Positions 1 through 10,757 of a stretch of DNA of 64,000 bases are shown piece by piece. Positions within the stretch are counted from its first letter, which is position 1; every line of letters starts with the position of its first letter. Location: positions 434,001 to 498,000 of the forward strand of contig JALMLS010000143.1 in assembly GCA_038496445.1 (NCBI GenBank), read 5' to 3'. The position numbers and the translations under genes are program-made. The DNA is from Trichosphaerium sp. ATCC 40318 (Eukaryota; Discosea; Flabellinia; Trichosidae). Under the pieces are notes generated by a model, which did no database searches, was not told the origin of the DNA, and saw only the letters and a list, made by a program, of their open reading frames with translations.

Positions 1-394
1 TTAGTGTAGCGAACTCCTCGTTTACGTTTCTAGTCTGTTATTGATGTCAAGATTCGCGTTATTTATTTCACGATGTTTCTCGTGAGATTTCACGTAAAAC
101 TTATTGATAGAGGGCTTCTTGTCACGTTTCTGCTTTAAGAATGACCGTGATCAACCCTAAAAGCCGTAGTATAGACTATAAACTATACATACCATTAAAT
201 GGTTGATAGAGCTCCAATACATAGTATTAGCACTCGTTAATACTAGGTATCGCGAAAGAAGTGCTCGTGCAGCAAAGTGTTTATCGAGGAAACCAAATAA
301 AAATTGTGGTTGTCACGTCATTCTTGTTTCACTGATTTGAAAAAAAAATCAAAATCAAAATCAACAACAACCAACACAAACAACAACAAGCTAG
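1..394. other. Upstream non-coding region
   Basis: No coding exon is recognisable. The last 100 bases before the first gene are rich in CAA/AAC triplets and A tracts, as expected of a 5' leader. The left part could hold the end or promoter of a gene outside the window, but I see nothing that supports one. Confidence 0.4.
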
Positions 395-1300
395 ATGTCA
401 AACAAACAAACATCAACCAACAACAAAACAAAGAAACGTGTCACTCAAAAGAAGAAACCATCAAAGGCGCCAGTGTACGTTAATTTATCGTCAAGTGAAA
501 TCCAATGATTACTGACACTCTTCATGATAGTACAAAGAAACCCACAGTTAACCCTGCAACTGTTGGAGGAGGTGTCGGAGGCACATTCATGAAGTCATTG
601 CGTATGTTCTAAAGCCTGTGATGTATTCTAACAGTTTATGATAGCAAAACCTTGTGGTGTTGCTGGCTTGGCACCTTGTATCGGAATCATCAGCCCAAAT
701 CCAAATGGTACATGTTATTGTGCTCATATCAGCGACTCTTGCTCAATGAGAACATGGTGGACACCATACGATAAGATTCAAAAAGCAGTTCGTACAGCTT
801 GGATTGAAGAAAAAATCAAATCTGGTTTAGGTATGTAATTGTTTGCTTTGTTACTTTTGGTGATCGTGATGTATGACTCACCCTATGGTCTAGGAAATCA
901 TCCAATCAGTAAAAGAACATTTTACGTGATGACAGGAATGCCAGAAGCCAATGCAACACTTGCGGCTGTACTTGAGGTATTGAAGGGTGCTCGTAAAGTG
1001 ATCAACAAAACAGGATGTAAAAGGTTTAAAAGTGGATTCTACTTGAATTCCAAGGGTTCTATTCGTCCACTTGTTGAACCTGATGCACTTTGGGCATGTG
1101 GTTGGGTTAAAGGAACAGAACTATCACAACGTTATAAGAAGATGCCAAATAACAAGGTCAATGGAGATGGCATATTTGAAGTACCTGAAATGAAAAAGTT
1201 TGATACAGTCGTTTCACAAGTTCGTAAAGCAAAGAAGGGTTTGGTCAGTAAAGATGACCCAGCACTCAAAAAATTCAGGCCTGTATTGGCGAAGGTATGA
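395..1300 (+). CDS. Lysine-rich protein of unknown function
   Basis: Four exons join in frame: about 395-474, 531-601, 645-833 and 895-1300, with short introns that start GTACGT or GTATGT and end in AG. The product is about 250 residues. It opens with a polar, strongly basic tail (MSNKQTSTNNKTKKR, then several Lys), followed by a globular part with a Gly-rich GGGVGG segment, a Cys/Trp-containing patch around CYCAHISDSC and TWWTPYDK, and a basic C-terminal third ending in VLAKV. I do not recognise the family. The basic tail would suit nucleic-acid binding, but that is inference. An AATAAA signal lies about 55 bases after the stop. Exon phases agree throughout, so the gene is likely real. Confidence 0.6.
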
Positions 1301-1537
1301 TCACATGCGAACTTTCGTATCGTTGGATGATACGCCTTGTATATACTACTATCAATAAACAAATTATCAATACTTTTTTATTTTATTCAGCTGAGGTAAG
1401 TCACGGACAATATAGGGCTTAGAGAAGCAGTATTTCTAATTTCTAGATTCTACAATTTATCTGTAAAGTTAATTGGATGGGCATCTCTCAGAGCTACATG
1501 TAGAAAACACATTTTTTCTGCCATTTTAACTGTACAG

Positions 1538-2027
1538 TCATAGCTTTTTCACCACTTCTTGAGTTAATAGATATGTGTGTATGTAAACTTCCACCAGCTC
1601 ATCATGTACTTGCTCTTGATAAAACCAAAAAAAGAAACAACACGTGTTAATAAAGAGCAAAAAGGGTTGAGATTCCGTTTGATTTTAGTCAAAAACTTGA
1701 TCGTACTTGTAAGTCTTTTGTTTCAATCTTCTTGATTTTAGCATATCTCTCAATCTGTGTCAATATAGCCATGTTCATATACATCTGAGTTGATGGGAAA
1801 GTAGTATCGGCATTGTGCACAACATCACTTTCAAATCCGTAAGTACTTCCTGAATGAAATATTAAAATCCGTAGACACGGTTATCATTTCGGCTTTCTTA
1901 AAACAAAATAAGAATAAAATAAGAACTTTCCTACTTTTGTTCGTCGGGCAATTGAATTGTACCGTTTAAGTTTTGCAAACTAATACCTCAAAGCTTTGTT
2001 TAAAGCATTTAGATACCAATTAGTCAT
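1538..2027 (-). CDS. Possible small gene of about 90 residues, unknown
   Basis: On the minus strand an ATG near 2027 opens MTNWYLNALNKAL. Short introns can then be removed to join an exon reading about GSTYGFESDVVHNADTTF through IETKDLQ and a last exon reading QVHDELVEVYIHTYLLTQEV before a TGA at 1538-1540. The middle exon stays open for about 58 codons and has protein-like composition. No family is recognised; the VHDEL string resembles the DNA polymerase A motif C, but nothing around it does, so I reject that reading. The splice choices are mine and not unique. It ends tail to tail with the preceding gene, about 240 bases away. Confidence 0.35.
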
Positions 2028-2148
2028 TTCTCGACGTCCTAACGAAGGTATCTAAAACGAAAAGTTGATTACTTTTCGCGGGGTTTTCAGCGGTGTAATT
2101 GGCCGGATGCTCAAAGCAATACACTGTAGCACATACCATAGCACCCAC

Positions 2149-3127
2149 ATGTCCAAAACAAGGAAGCGTAAGGCATCAACGAGGTCGTCAAGCTCAAAAG
2201 CGGCTGTTAAGAAGCAAAAAACAGTAAGACGTTGTGACTGGGGTAACCATACAGAATTGATGAAAAAATATCATGACGAAGGTGCAGCAGCGTTTGTTAT
2301 TAGATTTGACGCTTTTGTATTTGTCGGACTTACAAATGAGTTTATCACGCAAACAACCTTATTTTTCGATAGAATGGGGCATACCGACGCGAGACGACGA
2401 CAAACTGTTTGAATTCTTGTTACTTGAGTCAAATCAAGCCGGTCTAAGCTGGAACACCATTTTAAACAAGCGAGAAAACTTTAGAGCTGCCTATGACGAA
2501 TTTGACGCCATTAAAATAGCAAACTATGATGACACGTTCGTTAGAATTCATTTTTCTCCTTCTTATTCTCTTGCAGAAAAGTCAGCGAGCTTCTTAAAGA
2601 CGCCGGCATTATACGACACAAAGGTAGCGCTTGTACCTCAGATTAAACCTTTGGCAGTCTTTATAACAGCTCATAGGAAAGATAAACGCAGCCATATCAA
2701 ACGCCAAGCTCTTCTTGGAGATTCAAAAAGTTCGTTTACAATTCTCATTTTTTTCTAAACAAAATACTTGTTTAGGAGTATGGTACCTTTGCAAAGTACA
2801 TTTGGGGATTCGTTGATGATAAAACAATAGTACGCGATTATACTTTAAAGCATGTGAGTTTTATTAAGTACTCATAGGTCAGCGAGTTTGATGAGATGTC
2901 TGATCTTCCTGCTAAAACTTCCGAAGCAGAAGCAATGTCAAAAGATTTGAAGAAACGCGGATTTAAATTTGTTGGACCTACTATTTGCTATGCATTCATG
3001 CAAGCCACAGGTATGTAAATATATGCAACAATAAAACACTAATGGATTTAACATGAAAGGTATGGTAGATGATCACTTGTCGTATTGCTTTAAACGCAAC
3101 AATTCAAAGACAAAGTCAACATCTTGA
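2149..3127 (+). CDS. tag: DNA-3-methyladenine glycosylase I (Tag family)
   Basis: Base-excision repair enzyme expected to remove 3-methyladenine from alkylated DNA. After a basic, Ser-rich N-terminal extension (MSKTRKRKASTRSSSSK) that may act as a nuclear signal, the conserved Tag core appears: CDWGN, then YHDEEWGIP joined across the first intron, KLFEFLLLESNQAGLSW, the segment ending LLKDAGIIRHKGKI, YIWGFVD, the LKKRGFKFVGPTICYAFMQA block and the GMVDDHL end with its zinc-type His and Cys. Five or six short introns interrupt it (for example 2282-2372 and the one before GMVDDH). The joined protein matches the family in length apart from the basic N-terminus. ATG 2149 is the first Met in frame after upstream sequence that does not look coding. 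Confidence 0.88.
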
Positions 3128-3682
3128 TGAATACAGAAAGTTGGCTTGGTGTTCACGTGCCTCTTCCTCTACAGTCCTGTACTTATGGATTCCTTAATTT
3201 ACAAACTATTTCAGTCAATAGAGCTCAGCCAAACATTGCACTCCAGCTTAATGGCTTGCTGTCTTGTTTGTGAATTTTGTATTTACATCAAAAATAAAAG
3301 TACAATTTATTCTTCTTCGTTTCTTCTTAAAGGCTTACCATCTCAAAATGATCTAATAAGCATTCGTTAATAGATAGGCTAGTGTTGCTGTTGCTGCAAG
3401 GCAGGTATATCTTGCTATGAATATTAGAGACACCCTAGTTAACACTATTGACACCTCTTGTTTCAGATACTGCTGCAGCGATAGAAGATGCATTATCTTG
3501 CTCACCTACATAGGGTGCTTCGTTGAAACAACGTTCAAAGCTCAAGCTTGTAAAAAAATAAAAACCGTTACATCTGAAAGACTTTACTTTTTGTCACAAA
3601 CCCAGAATTTAGTGCAGAGCTATTTACAGGCGCAACGGGTCTACTTGTTTCAACACCTCGTACTAAACCGGGTTGCAACGCA
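3128..3682. other. Intergenic region
   Basis: About 550 bases between the glycosylase and the F-box gene. Open frames exist but have no family resemblance and no consistent splice sites. It presumably holds the 3' end of one gene and the promoter of the next. Confidence 0.35.
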
Positions 3683-5159
3683 ATGGAAGGAGAAGAGCGT
3701 GGAAATTCAGGTATACCAAGCAAACACAATTATTATCTAACGCTCCGCAAGAGCTACCTCCTGAGGTGTGGGATGCGATACTATCTTATTTAAAGAATAT
3801 TGGAGATTTTAGAGCGTTTGCGCGTTCATCACGAGAATTTAACTCTTTGGTGGATGCATCAGCCTGCAAACCATCTGTTTACGCCCACCTCATAATACAC
3901 AACTCAATTAAATACGACCACGTGAAAAAACTTGAAAAATACTTACCTCTGTACAACCCTCATTTAGACGGCTTTGATAGAGATGGTGGAAAGATTTATG
4001 GTTGCTGGAAACTCATTTTCAAATCTGTTACTGGGAATGAGTTTAAGCTTCATATTAAAAACAGTGACACTCTCAGAGATCTTCGGGAACAAATGTGTCT
4101 TAAGGTTGGTGCAAAAGATGTGGCGCTTATATGGGCTGGTAAGAGGCTTGTAGCAGGGTCAACATATCATTCTGGCAAGATAACAGAAGATTCTAGAATG
4201 GGTCAGTTGAACCCTGGTGTTAGAAGTGGGTATCCACCGATATTTTATGTTGTTAACGAATTATCACTTCCGCAGTCTAAAGAAATGAAAGAAAACCAAG
4301 GCAAGTATTTTTTATTTCCAGTTTTTTTTTTCTCGAAGAAAACTTTTAGCTTTTACCGTTTTCCATTTGACTGAAATTGTTATTGTCCCAGTGAATAAGA
4401 TTATAATCAAAGATAATAAGTCAAACTTAACAGTGCAATGTATAATTGTACAAGTCATAATGCTGTCAAACTTGCACGGATTAAACTTTAAATGATTTAT
4501 ATTTTACAATCCATTTTTTCTTGTCTTCTAATGTTATGTACAGCGTTTAAAATATGGTCAAAGCAACCTGGTAGACAAAAAAAATATTGGAGGTTTTCAG
4601 CACAACAATACTTACTAGCAAAGGCTGTAAATTGTAAAAGCCCTGGTGCTGCTAAACTTTTGATTAATAGTACCAAATTAACAGACGAGGAAGTAATGGA
4701 ACTTTTGAAGCATGGACATATCTGCAGGTGGTTGAAAAGAAACAAAATTGAGAGACATGGCAACTCTCAAAACGCCATGTAAATAGCAAGTATTTCCTTC
4801 GTCTTGTAAACTTGCTGTAAACTCAACTTGTACAAAAAATCCTTCATACAAAACACTTCATAATTGCAAAGGTGTGCAGAGTTTTTAATGAGCCACTAGG
4901 TATGAGACAAGAGGCAATTGCAATTACTAAAAAATATGACAATGGAATTAAATACTTGTTAAGTCAATGTATAACCGTGCTCATTCTAAAAACCACGCGT
5001 TCAGTTTGCTGTCGTGAACGGTATTTTGGGATAATATTCCGATTTCTTACTCGTCTTGCTCACTCGATCTGCATCATTTCTTATTTCATTATTCTTGTAA
5101 CACCTTCTTCGTTAACTACTGCATCAAATGGTTGTTCGCAAAAGGCTTCAATTGTTTGA
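3683..5159 (+). CDS. F-box protein with ubiquitin-like and ankyrin-like parts
   Basis: ATG 3683 reads MEGEERGNS and joins across a 41-base intron to ELPPEVWDAILSYLKNI, a clear F-box that would bind Skp1 in an SCF ubiquitin ligase. Near residues 90-170 a ubiquitin-like fold follows (WKLIFKSVTGNEFKLHI, then TLRDLREQM and LIWAGKRL). Later exons give AVNCKSPGAAKLLINSTKL and EEVMELLKHGH, an ankyrin-like pattern, and GMRQEAIAITKKYDNGIKYL. The intron at 4301 begins with GC (CAAG|gcaagt) and ends at a CAG before VNKIIIKD. Joins after 4440 are uncertain, as is the exact 3' end. F-box plus a built-in ubiquitin-like domain is an uncommon arrangement. Substrate unknown. Confidence 0.65.
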
Positions 5160-5203
5160 GCGTTTTTGTAAATTTACAAAACTATTTTTTTTTGCGAAAG
5201 TTA

Positions 5204-5534
5204 GTTTAGTTTACACATGTCAACACTCAACAAAAGCCAAGGCCGTGTTGTTTTTGTATTAAGCAAATACAACATTCAATTACCTCATTCCATTCCAATT
5301 GTACTGTAGGTTACCATCCTTCCCATAACGTTAAACTAAAGCTACCAAGCGTTTTGTAGTAAAGAAAAACGGCAGTCTGGTAGTAGACACGTTCATACTC
5401 AAGTTTGGAGAACTACAAACAAACAGTTGTATTTTTTAAACGTTTAGTGTACACGTGTCAAAACTCAATGATATCCAAAATAAAAACCGGATATCCACTG
5501 AAAGCTTACATTTGGTACTGTAGTATTATAAAAG
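5204..5534 (+). promoter_or_regulatory. Promoter with 27-bp direct repeat and TATA box
   Basis: Two copies of a 27-base element, pattern GTTTAGTKTACACRTGTCAA followed by MACTCAA, lie at 5204-5230 and 5442-5468. The second copy carries a CACGTG core. A TATAAAAG box is at 5527-5534, about 115 bases before the discoidin start codon. Repetition of a long near-identical motif upstream of one gene suggests transcription-factor sites for that gene. No binding factor can be named from sequence. Confidence 0.5.
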
Positions 5535-5646
5535 TAGCGTTTCGTTTAGTATGAGGCCTTTTCTAACTACATATCACGTGACACAAAAAATTCAACAGCT
5601 CACTTAATCATTACTCACAAAAACAACAAACACTCAGTAGTAAGCA

Positions 5647-6278
5647 ATGTCTGAATGCGGTGGATGTGGAAGCGGTAACAACGGTAACACTGGAGGTGGA
5701 AACACTGGAGGTGGTAATAACGGCGGTAACAATGGTGGCAACGGCGGTGGTAACGGCGGTGGAAACAAGTTTAAGCTTCTGTCGTCTGCTCAAGGTTTAG
5801 GCGCAAATGTCACGGCATCTTCAAGTTTCGATTGTAATCACATGCCTACCAACTCAGCAATCGACAGGGTCCCTCCTCAAGTTTTCGCTCACGCATGGGT
5901 AGCTGGTCGTAGCGACTCTTCCCAGTGGCTCCAGTTTTCTTTTGGTTTCAAGATTGTAAAGGCAATGGCTGTGAGGACTCAAGGTTCGTTGAGGCCAACA
6001 CTTCCAAAATTGGATGTGTGTCTAGTACAATATGCTCATTTTGATTAGGAAGAGGTGAAGCAGGCATGTGGGTAAAACAATACACTGTCAGCACGACAAT
6101 GGACGGTCTAACATGGACACCTGTCGAAAATAATCGCGTCTTCAACGGAAACAGTGATATGAAAGGTCAAGTTGAAAATACGTTTTCAAAACCGGTACTA
6201 TGCAGAGCTTTGAGGATCCATCCAACTTCTTGGCAAGTTCTCATTGCAATGAGAGCTGATGTAATGGTAAAGATTTAA
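5647..6278 (+). CDS. Discoidin (F5/8 type C) domain lectin
   Basis: Two exons (5647-5983 and 6049-6278) encode about 188 residues. Residues 1-40 are a Gly/Asn-rich linker made of NGGNGGG units, a low-complexity tail with no signal peptide. The rest is one F5/8 type C (discoidin) domain: LLSSAQGLGANVTASSSFD, QWLQFSFG, then KQYTVSTTMDGLTWTPV, FNGNSDMKGQVENTF and the closing LCRALRIHPTSWQ with MRADV. This matches the N-terminal domain of Dictyostelium discoidin I. Such domains bind sugars or membranes and act in adhesion. The H-type lectin half of discoidin I is absent, so this is a single-domain version with a new N-terminus. Absence of a signal peptide is also typical of discoidins. Confidence 0.85.
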
Positions 6279-6658
6279 AAGCAGCTTCATTACGACCACT
6301 ACTTTTTGCAATAAAGCAATTAAACTTAATTATCGCAATGTTCTATTCTAGCTGACATCATTCTTCATTCTATGATTGATGACATATTGTCGAATGATCA
6401 TGGGGTTAAGAGTTGTTCGTTACCAGTTATTGTCGCGTGTTGTACCATAGTGAAATTACACTGAAGTAGTGATCCTAGCACTGGGAAATTCACCGTGTTT
6501 TGCAGTTGAAACGAAGAAATATACATATGGCAACCTACGCAAAACTAAGTTCTTAACCTATTCTTTTATTATTTACAAACAAAGTTTCACTGCAATTCTA
6601 CTTAGGGTAACGCTTTTCATAGTCACACTTCCATTTGATACCATTAAAGGCTTCTGTT
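6279..6658. other. 3' intergenic region between convergent genes
   Basis: The lectin and the receptor gene converge here. I see an AATAAA-type signal soon after the lectin stop and nothing else recognisable. Confidence 0.4.
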
Positions 6659-9600
6659 TTAGTCTCTTATTGATGTGTCTGCTGTTTTGTCATCTTCCTC
6701 ATCATTTTTATCCTCCTTTAACTTGCTTTTTAAGTATTTTACCTCTTCTTTCAAGTCCTTAACTTGTTGTTTTAAGTCACCGTTTGCATCATCTATTACC
6801 GATCCCTTGGTAACACTTGAAAGATCCATAGTTGCTGTTCTTCTCTTAGAATCACTTGTTTCGGTGTCTTGTAGCATGTAGTGCATGCGTGGTATTACCA
6901 AAGCTAGTACTGTAATGAAAGGTCCAAGCACAAGACTCCCAGATCGTAAAACGAACGTTAGCGTCCGATTCTCACCTCCAATAACCTGCAAAGCATTAGT
7001 TTAGATGGCAAAATTCTGCACTATAACGTACTTGTACGATGCCTAATATGGCAATGAAGAAAGCGAGTGTGTAGACTGAGAATCCAATAATTCTATTGAG
7101 AAAAAATTAGAACAAAGATATGTCAACACTGTTTTACGTACTTGGACTCATTGTATAGTACTGACTTTAGTTTCCATATTCTTACAGCCCAGTATAGACC
7201 GTATATAATGATACCAATATTGAATACAGCGATTATACTAAAGAATATCTTGTCATTGTCTCCGAAAGTACAAACAAAGTAATCATCTGATAAAACAAAC
7301 GGTTCGGCTGTCTCTAGTACAGCCCGAGAACGGCTTACTATTGTCCAAATAGATAGAAACACAACCTCGATAGCAACAATACCAGCGACAATAGGAATAA
7401 TCATCATGTTTGTGACTTTAAATACTTCCAAAGTATCAACAAGGAAAATCTGCCCAATACGATAGATCCGAGCAAACAATGCTCCATAAGTCAACTAATC
7501 CTCTATCAGCGACCAAAATCAAACTCAGAACAATAACGCACACTAAAACCTATGCCAAGGAACCATCGTATTGCATTGCAATGAAAGTCGTTCGTATGTA
7601 GAGTCCAGAAAAAAACAGTAGAATACATAATGATGGTGCCAAGCTGTTCCAATTATTAATCACATGAAGAGGCTAAGATACGTACCAAGGTGAGAACAAC
7701 AAACAAAGGTTGTGAAGCACGTATTATCCGATTATTTTGGAATATGATTACCCATATTACAAGGCCCATTGTTAGTATAATAATAAGTGAAACCAGAGCA
7801 AGCACAACTCGTTCGGCTGTTGTTTCTACAGAAACTACTTAGAAGCAGTGACTTAATGTTTACACGTACTATACCACCCGTATGTGGTTTCACGTTCATC
7901 CCATTTCGGAGCTGGATATATAAAAGGTGTTGTAACAGCAAACAAAGGTGCTACAACTTCAGCATTCAAGTCTTGATCCAATTGATAAGTAAGTGAAAAC
8001 CTTCCTAAATTCTGTCCGTTCAAATCAAATTGAAACTCTCCAGCAAAGCCTTTCATATTCATATTATTAATAGCATCTTGTATCTTATCCGTGTCGAAAG
8101 AACTTTGTAAAAATAAGAAATAAATCATGTGATCAAAGGCATTTATCTGATAAAATTATTTGCTTACTTTGCTTTTTCAACAGCGTACTGAACCATGTAG
8201 CCTGCAACATATCCTGTCATACCATGATGGCCAGGAGATACACCAAATCTTTCTCTGTACTTCTGAGCAAACAATTGAGGTGACGGCAATGTGCCGTTAC
8301 TACGGAAGTGATAGTGTCTGATGTTAGGATCGTCTTCATCGTAGATATTGCTATTTAGATTTTCATTCCACTACAAAAACCACTGTAAGTTCGCTTTTAA
8401 AGAACAAGACTCACCATGTTTCCTGCATCCATAACGTATCTGACATCTGGGCCTAAGTTCGGAAGATTTGAAGGAAGAAGACAAGGGACTGACAATAGGT
8501 ACGCCTAAAAATGTGAGACACAAGAATTGTTTTTAATCTTCTTACCTTTGCATTGAAATTCAGTTCTCTAGATATTCTCATAAGCGCTCCGCATGACGTA
8601 AAAGTACCACCAATGACCACATCTACAATACACAAAATAATCAGTAAAGAAGACAGTCAGACTTATCTGACCTGGTTTCAATTTAATTAGTTCCTCTACC
8701 ATTTCTCGTACATCCGCTTCTTGACCTTCGGGATCAAACCTGTCTCTGATTTCTTTTTGGTAAACTAAATCAAACCCTAAGAATGATATAGTTCTAAGAG
8801 CGCCAACACTTATGCCTACGACCGATGCTAGAAGTAGTCAGTACATTTACATGGTTTTAATTTTTTTTGGCTCGTACGCTCCCAAAACAAGGCAACAGAC
8901 TTCACATTCTGGATTGCCAACAGATTCAACGGCTCGGGCATGAATTTTTCAGTTGGTATAAGGATCTCAACGGTATAAGGCAAGCGACGACCAAAAGGTG
9001 CTTCACAAGGAGGTCTCAGCTCTTCATCGCAAATCTGGTTTGTAGGGTTTCCAGCGGCACCTGTGTTGACTTTTAACCTCCCGAAACAGTGAAGTATTAC
9101 TTACCCCATATAGAGTTAATTTTAAATTCATGTGCAACGAGCGCAGCTGGCAATCCAAGCTCCGTTGAGAGTGGCTTAACAGAATGTTAAGTTTACTCTA
9201 AAATACACCTCACGTACAAGAAAAATCAAGTTTACATTGTACTCTGTAATAAGTACTCTTGTTGCATTTGCTGTAGCTTCACCTGTGGGTTCTATAAAAA
9301 TAATTAACAAAACCAAAATAGATTATGACGCCAAGTAACGTGTCCCAGAGTGTAACGACGCCAAAGTCACGTGTCCTAGAGTGTAACGACGAAGCACAGA
9401 TTGTGAGGCTCATTTTTTTGGTGTTTTGTGTGTAGTTTCAACGTGCTCAAACGTACCAACCGGAGTGAATAAGATTTCAACCGTATGCAGAGACCCATTA
9501 ATCAGTAGCCCTCCTCTTTCGTTTACCTTTGTAAATAAATATATTTAAAGGATATATTTAGTTGTACCGTGTCTCGCCACATCTCGTGGCTGTTACGCTG

Positions 9601-9717
9601 TAATACCGAATTGCCAAGAAAGTTTCCTTCTCGGGGATACACACTACCTATTCTGAACACCTTGTCCATAGATAAGACTATCATAATGAGAGACAAAAAT
9701 ATCACAAGCCGCAGCAT
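6659..9717 (-). CDS. Class C (GABA-B/Grl-like) GPCR with periplasmic-binding ectodomain
   Basis: About a dozen exons encode a receptor of roughly 800 residues. ATG 9717 starts a signal peptide (MLRLVIFLSLIMIVLS). The ectodomain has the type 1 periplasmic-binding/ANF fold: RIGSVYPREG, VNERGGLLING, then LGFDLVYQKEIRDRFDP, KPDVVIGGTFTSCGALMRI, HHGMTGYVAGYMVQYAVEKA and WNENLN. Seven hydrophobic segments follow, including VVLALVSLIIILTMGLVIW, LGTIIMYSTVFFWTL and the class C marker LTYGALFARIYRIGQIF. The cytoplasmic tail ends in a charged Lys/Glu coiled coil (LKQQVKDLKEEVKYLKSKL). It would sense an extracellular small molecule through heterotrimeric G proteins, as the Dictyostelium Grl receptors do; the ligand is unknown. 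One intron carries a tandem repeat at 9327-9387. Confidence 0.85.
9327..9387. repeat. Tandem 30/31-bp repeat in a receptor intron
   Basis: Two adjacent units of 30 and 31 bases, both beginning GACGCCAA and ending AGAGTGTAAC, differ at only a few positions. They lie inside the intron between the exons ending LFTPV and beginning EPTGEATANATR of the receptor gene. The second unit contains CACGTG. Confidence 0.75.
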
Positions 9718-10055
9718 TTGCTTTTTGTACCAAACGGGCTTTTTTTTATCCCAATTCAAAACACCTAAGAAATGTGTACGGTGCTACTCCGTCTCCGTAA
9801 TTAACACTCAAAACGTTCGTTTTTAACTGTTCGTTATTACTAACAATAAACATTTACAAGCAATACAAAAGAAGTCATGCAACCTGAAAAAAAAGATCAA
9901 GCACTCCGGCAACAACAAAAAGAAAAGTCACGTGATATTTGCTAAAGCCGTCAGTGACTTTTGATAAAGCTTTAAGAGTACAATTTATTTACAAACAGCT
10001 GACCAGCCCATTCCCAAGTAGTATTGGGTGATTAATTTACAGATAAAGAAACTTT
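9718..10055. other. Intergenic region
   Basis: Holds the receptor promoter and the 3' flank of the MORN-type repeat gene, both on the minus strand. A TCACGTGA element is present near 9929. No gene is seen. Confidence 0.4.
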
Positions 10056-10757
10056 TCAATCCTGTTCTTCATCGTCATCTTCAGTTACGACTTTAGGAGT
10101 CAAATCCTTTTCTATTTTACCATCCTTCTTTATACAATGCATAAAAAGTTTTCCATCGCTATCCCACTCCTTATACTCACCAACCTCAACGTTATGCTTA
10201 CAATAACAATGAACATGCAATTGTCCATTAAAATACCATTGCTTATACTCTCCTTCATCCATACCTTCTTTACAGAAAGAATGCGTGTTTAACTGTCCAT
10301 TTGTATGCCACTGCTTATACTCTCCATGATGCTTACCCTTGACGTAGTAGCAATGAATATGAAGCTGTCCAGACCCATACCATTGCTTAAACTCGCCGTC
10401 GTTCAACCCATTCTTCTTAATCAAGCGTTCATGTAGCGAACCGTCAGAATAGAATTGTCTCACTTCTCCTTCCTCTTTTCCTTCCTTATATGTACTCTCT
10501 GTTTCGACTTGTCCGTTCTTATACCATTGACGGTGGTCGCTCACTTGAACTCCGTGTTTGAACCAAGATGCAGCCGATTTTTGACTACAGTCGTGCCATT
10601 TTAGCCACTGGCCTTGCTTTTCCAGATTCTTGTCGTAGTGCGTTGCTAACGCAGCACGCTTTGATAAAACGTGCCACTTATAAAAAGAGTAAGGAGCGAG
10701 TTTGCACATTTCCTTCTGAAGCTCCGTAGGGAGGTCCAAGAGCGTCATGCGAGGCAT
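10056..10757 (-). CDS. F-box-like protein with MORN-type (YwqK-like) repeats
   Basis: A single exon of 233 codons, starting MPRMTLLDLPTELQKEMC, an F-box-like N-terminus with LPxEL. From about residue 60 come six imperfect repeats of about 23 residues with the pattern G-E-Y-K-x-W-x-x-x-G-Q-L-x-x-H-x-x-x-K-x-G (examples GEYKQWHTNGQLNTHSF and GEYKQWYFNGQLHVHCY). These are MORN_2/YwqK-type beta-hairpin repeats. The C-terminus is an acidic EDDDEEQD. The in-frame Met at 10757 is the first ATG. The gene lacks introns although almost all neighbours have them. A longer paralogue lies at 19072-20130. Probable role: adaptor, through Skp1 binding and repeat-mediated recognition; inferred only. Confidence 0.75.
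   Translation of the reverse strand: MPRMTLLDLPTELQKEMCKLAPYSFYKWHVLSKRAALATHYDKNLEKQGQWLKWHDCSQKSAASWFKHGVQVSDHRQWYKNGQVETESTYKEGKEEGEVRQFYSDGSLHERLIKKNGLNDGEFKQWYGSGQLHIHCYYVKGKHHGEYKQWHTNGQLNTHSFCKEGMDEGEYKQWYFNGQLHVHCYCKHNVEVGEYKEWDSDGKLFMHCIKKDGKIEKDLTPKVVTEDDDEEQD

Noticed and set aside
1538-1640. VHDEL string suggesting DNA polymerase A motif C on the minus strand
   Set aside because: No other polymerase motif lies nearby and the frame is only about 90 codons long.
8828-8850. Apparent 23-base intron in the receptor gene
   Set aside because: A GTACGA donor about 29 bases upstream joins the same acceptor in frame (FWEPSVVGISVG) with a normal 52-base intron.
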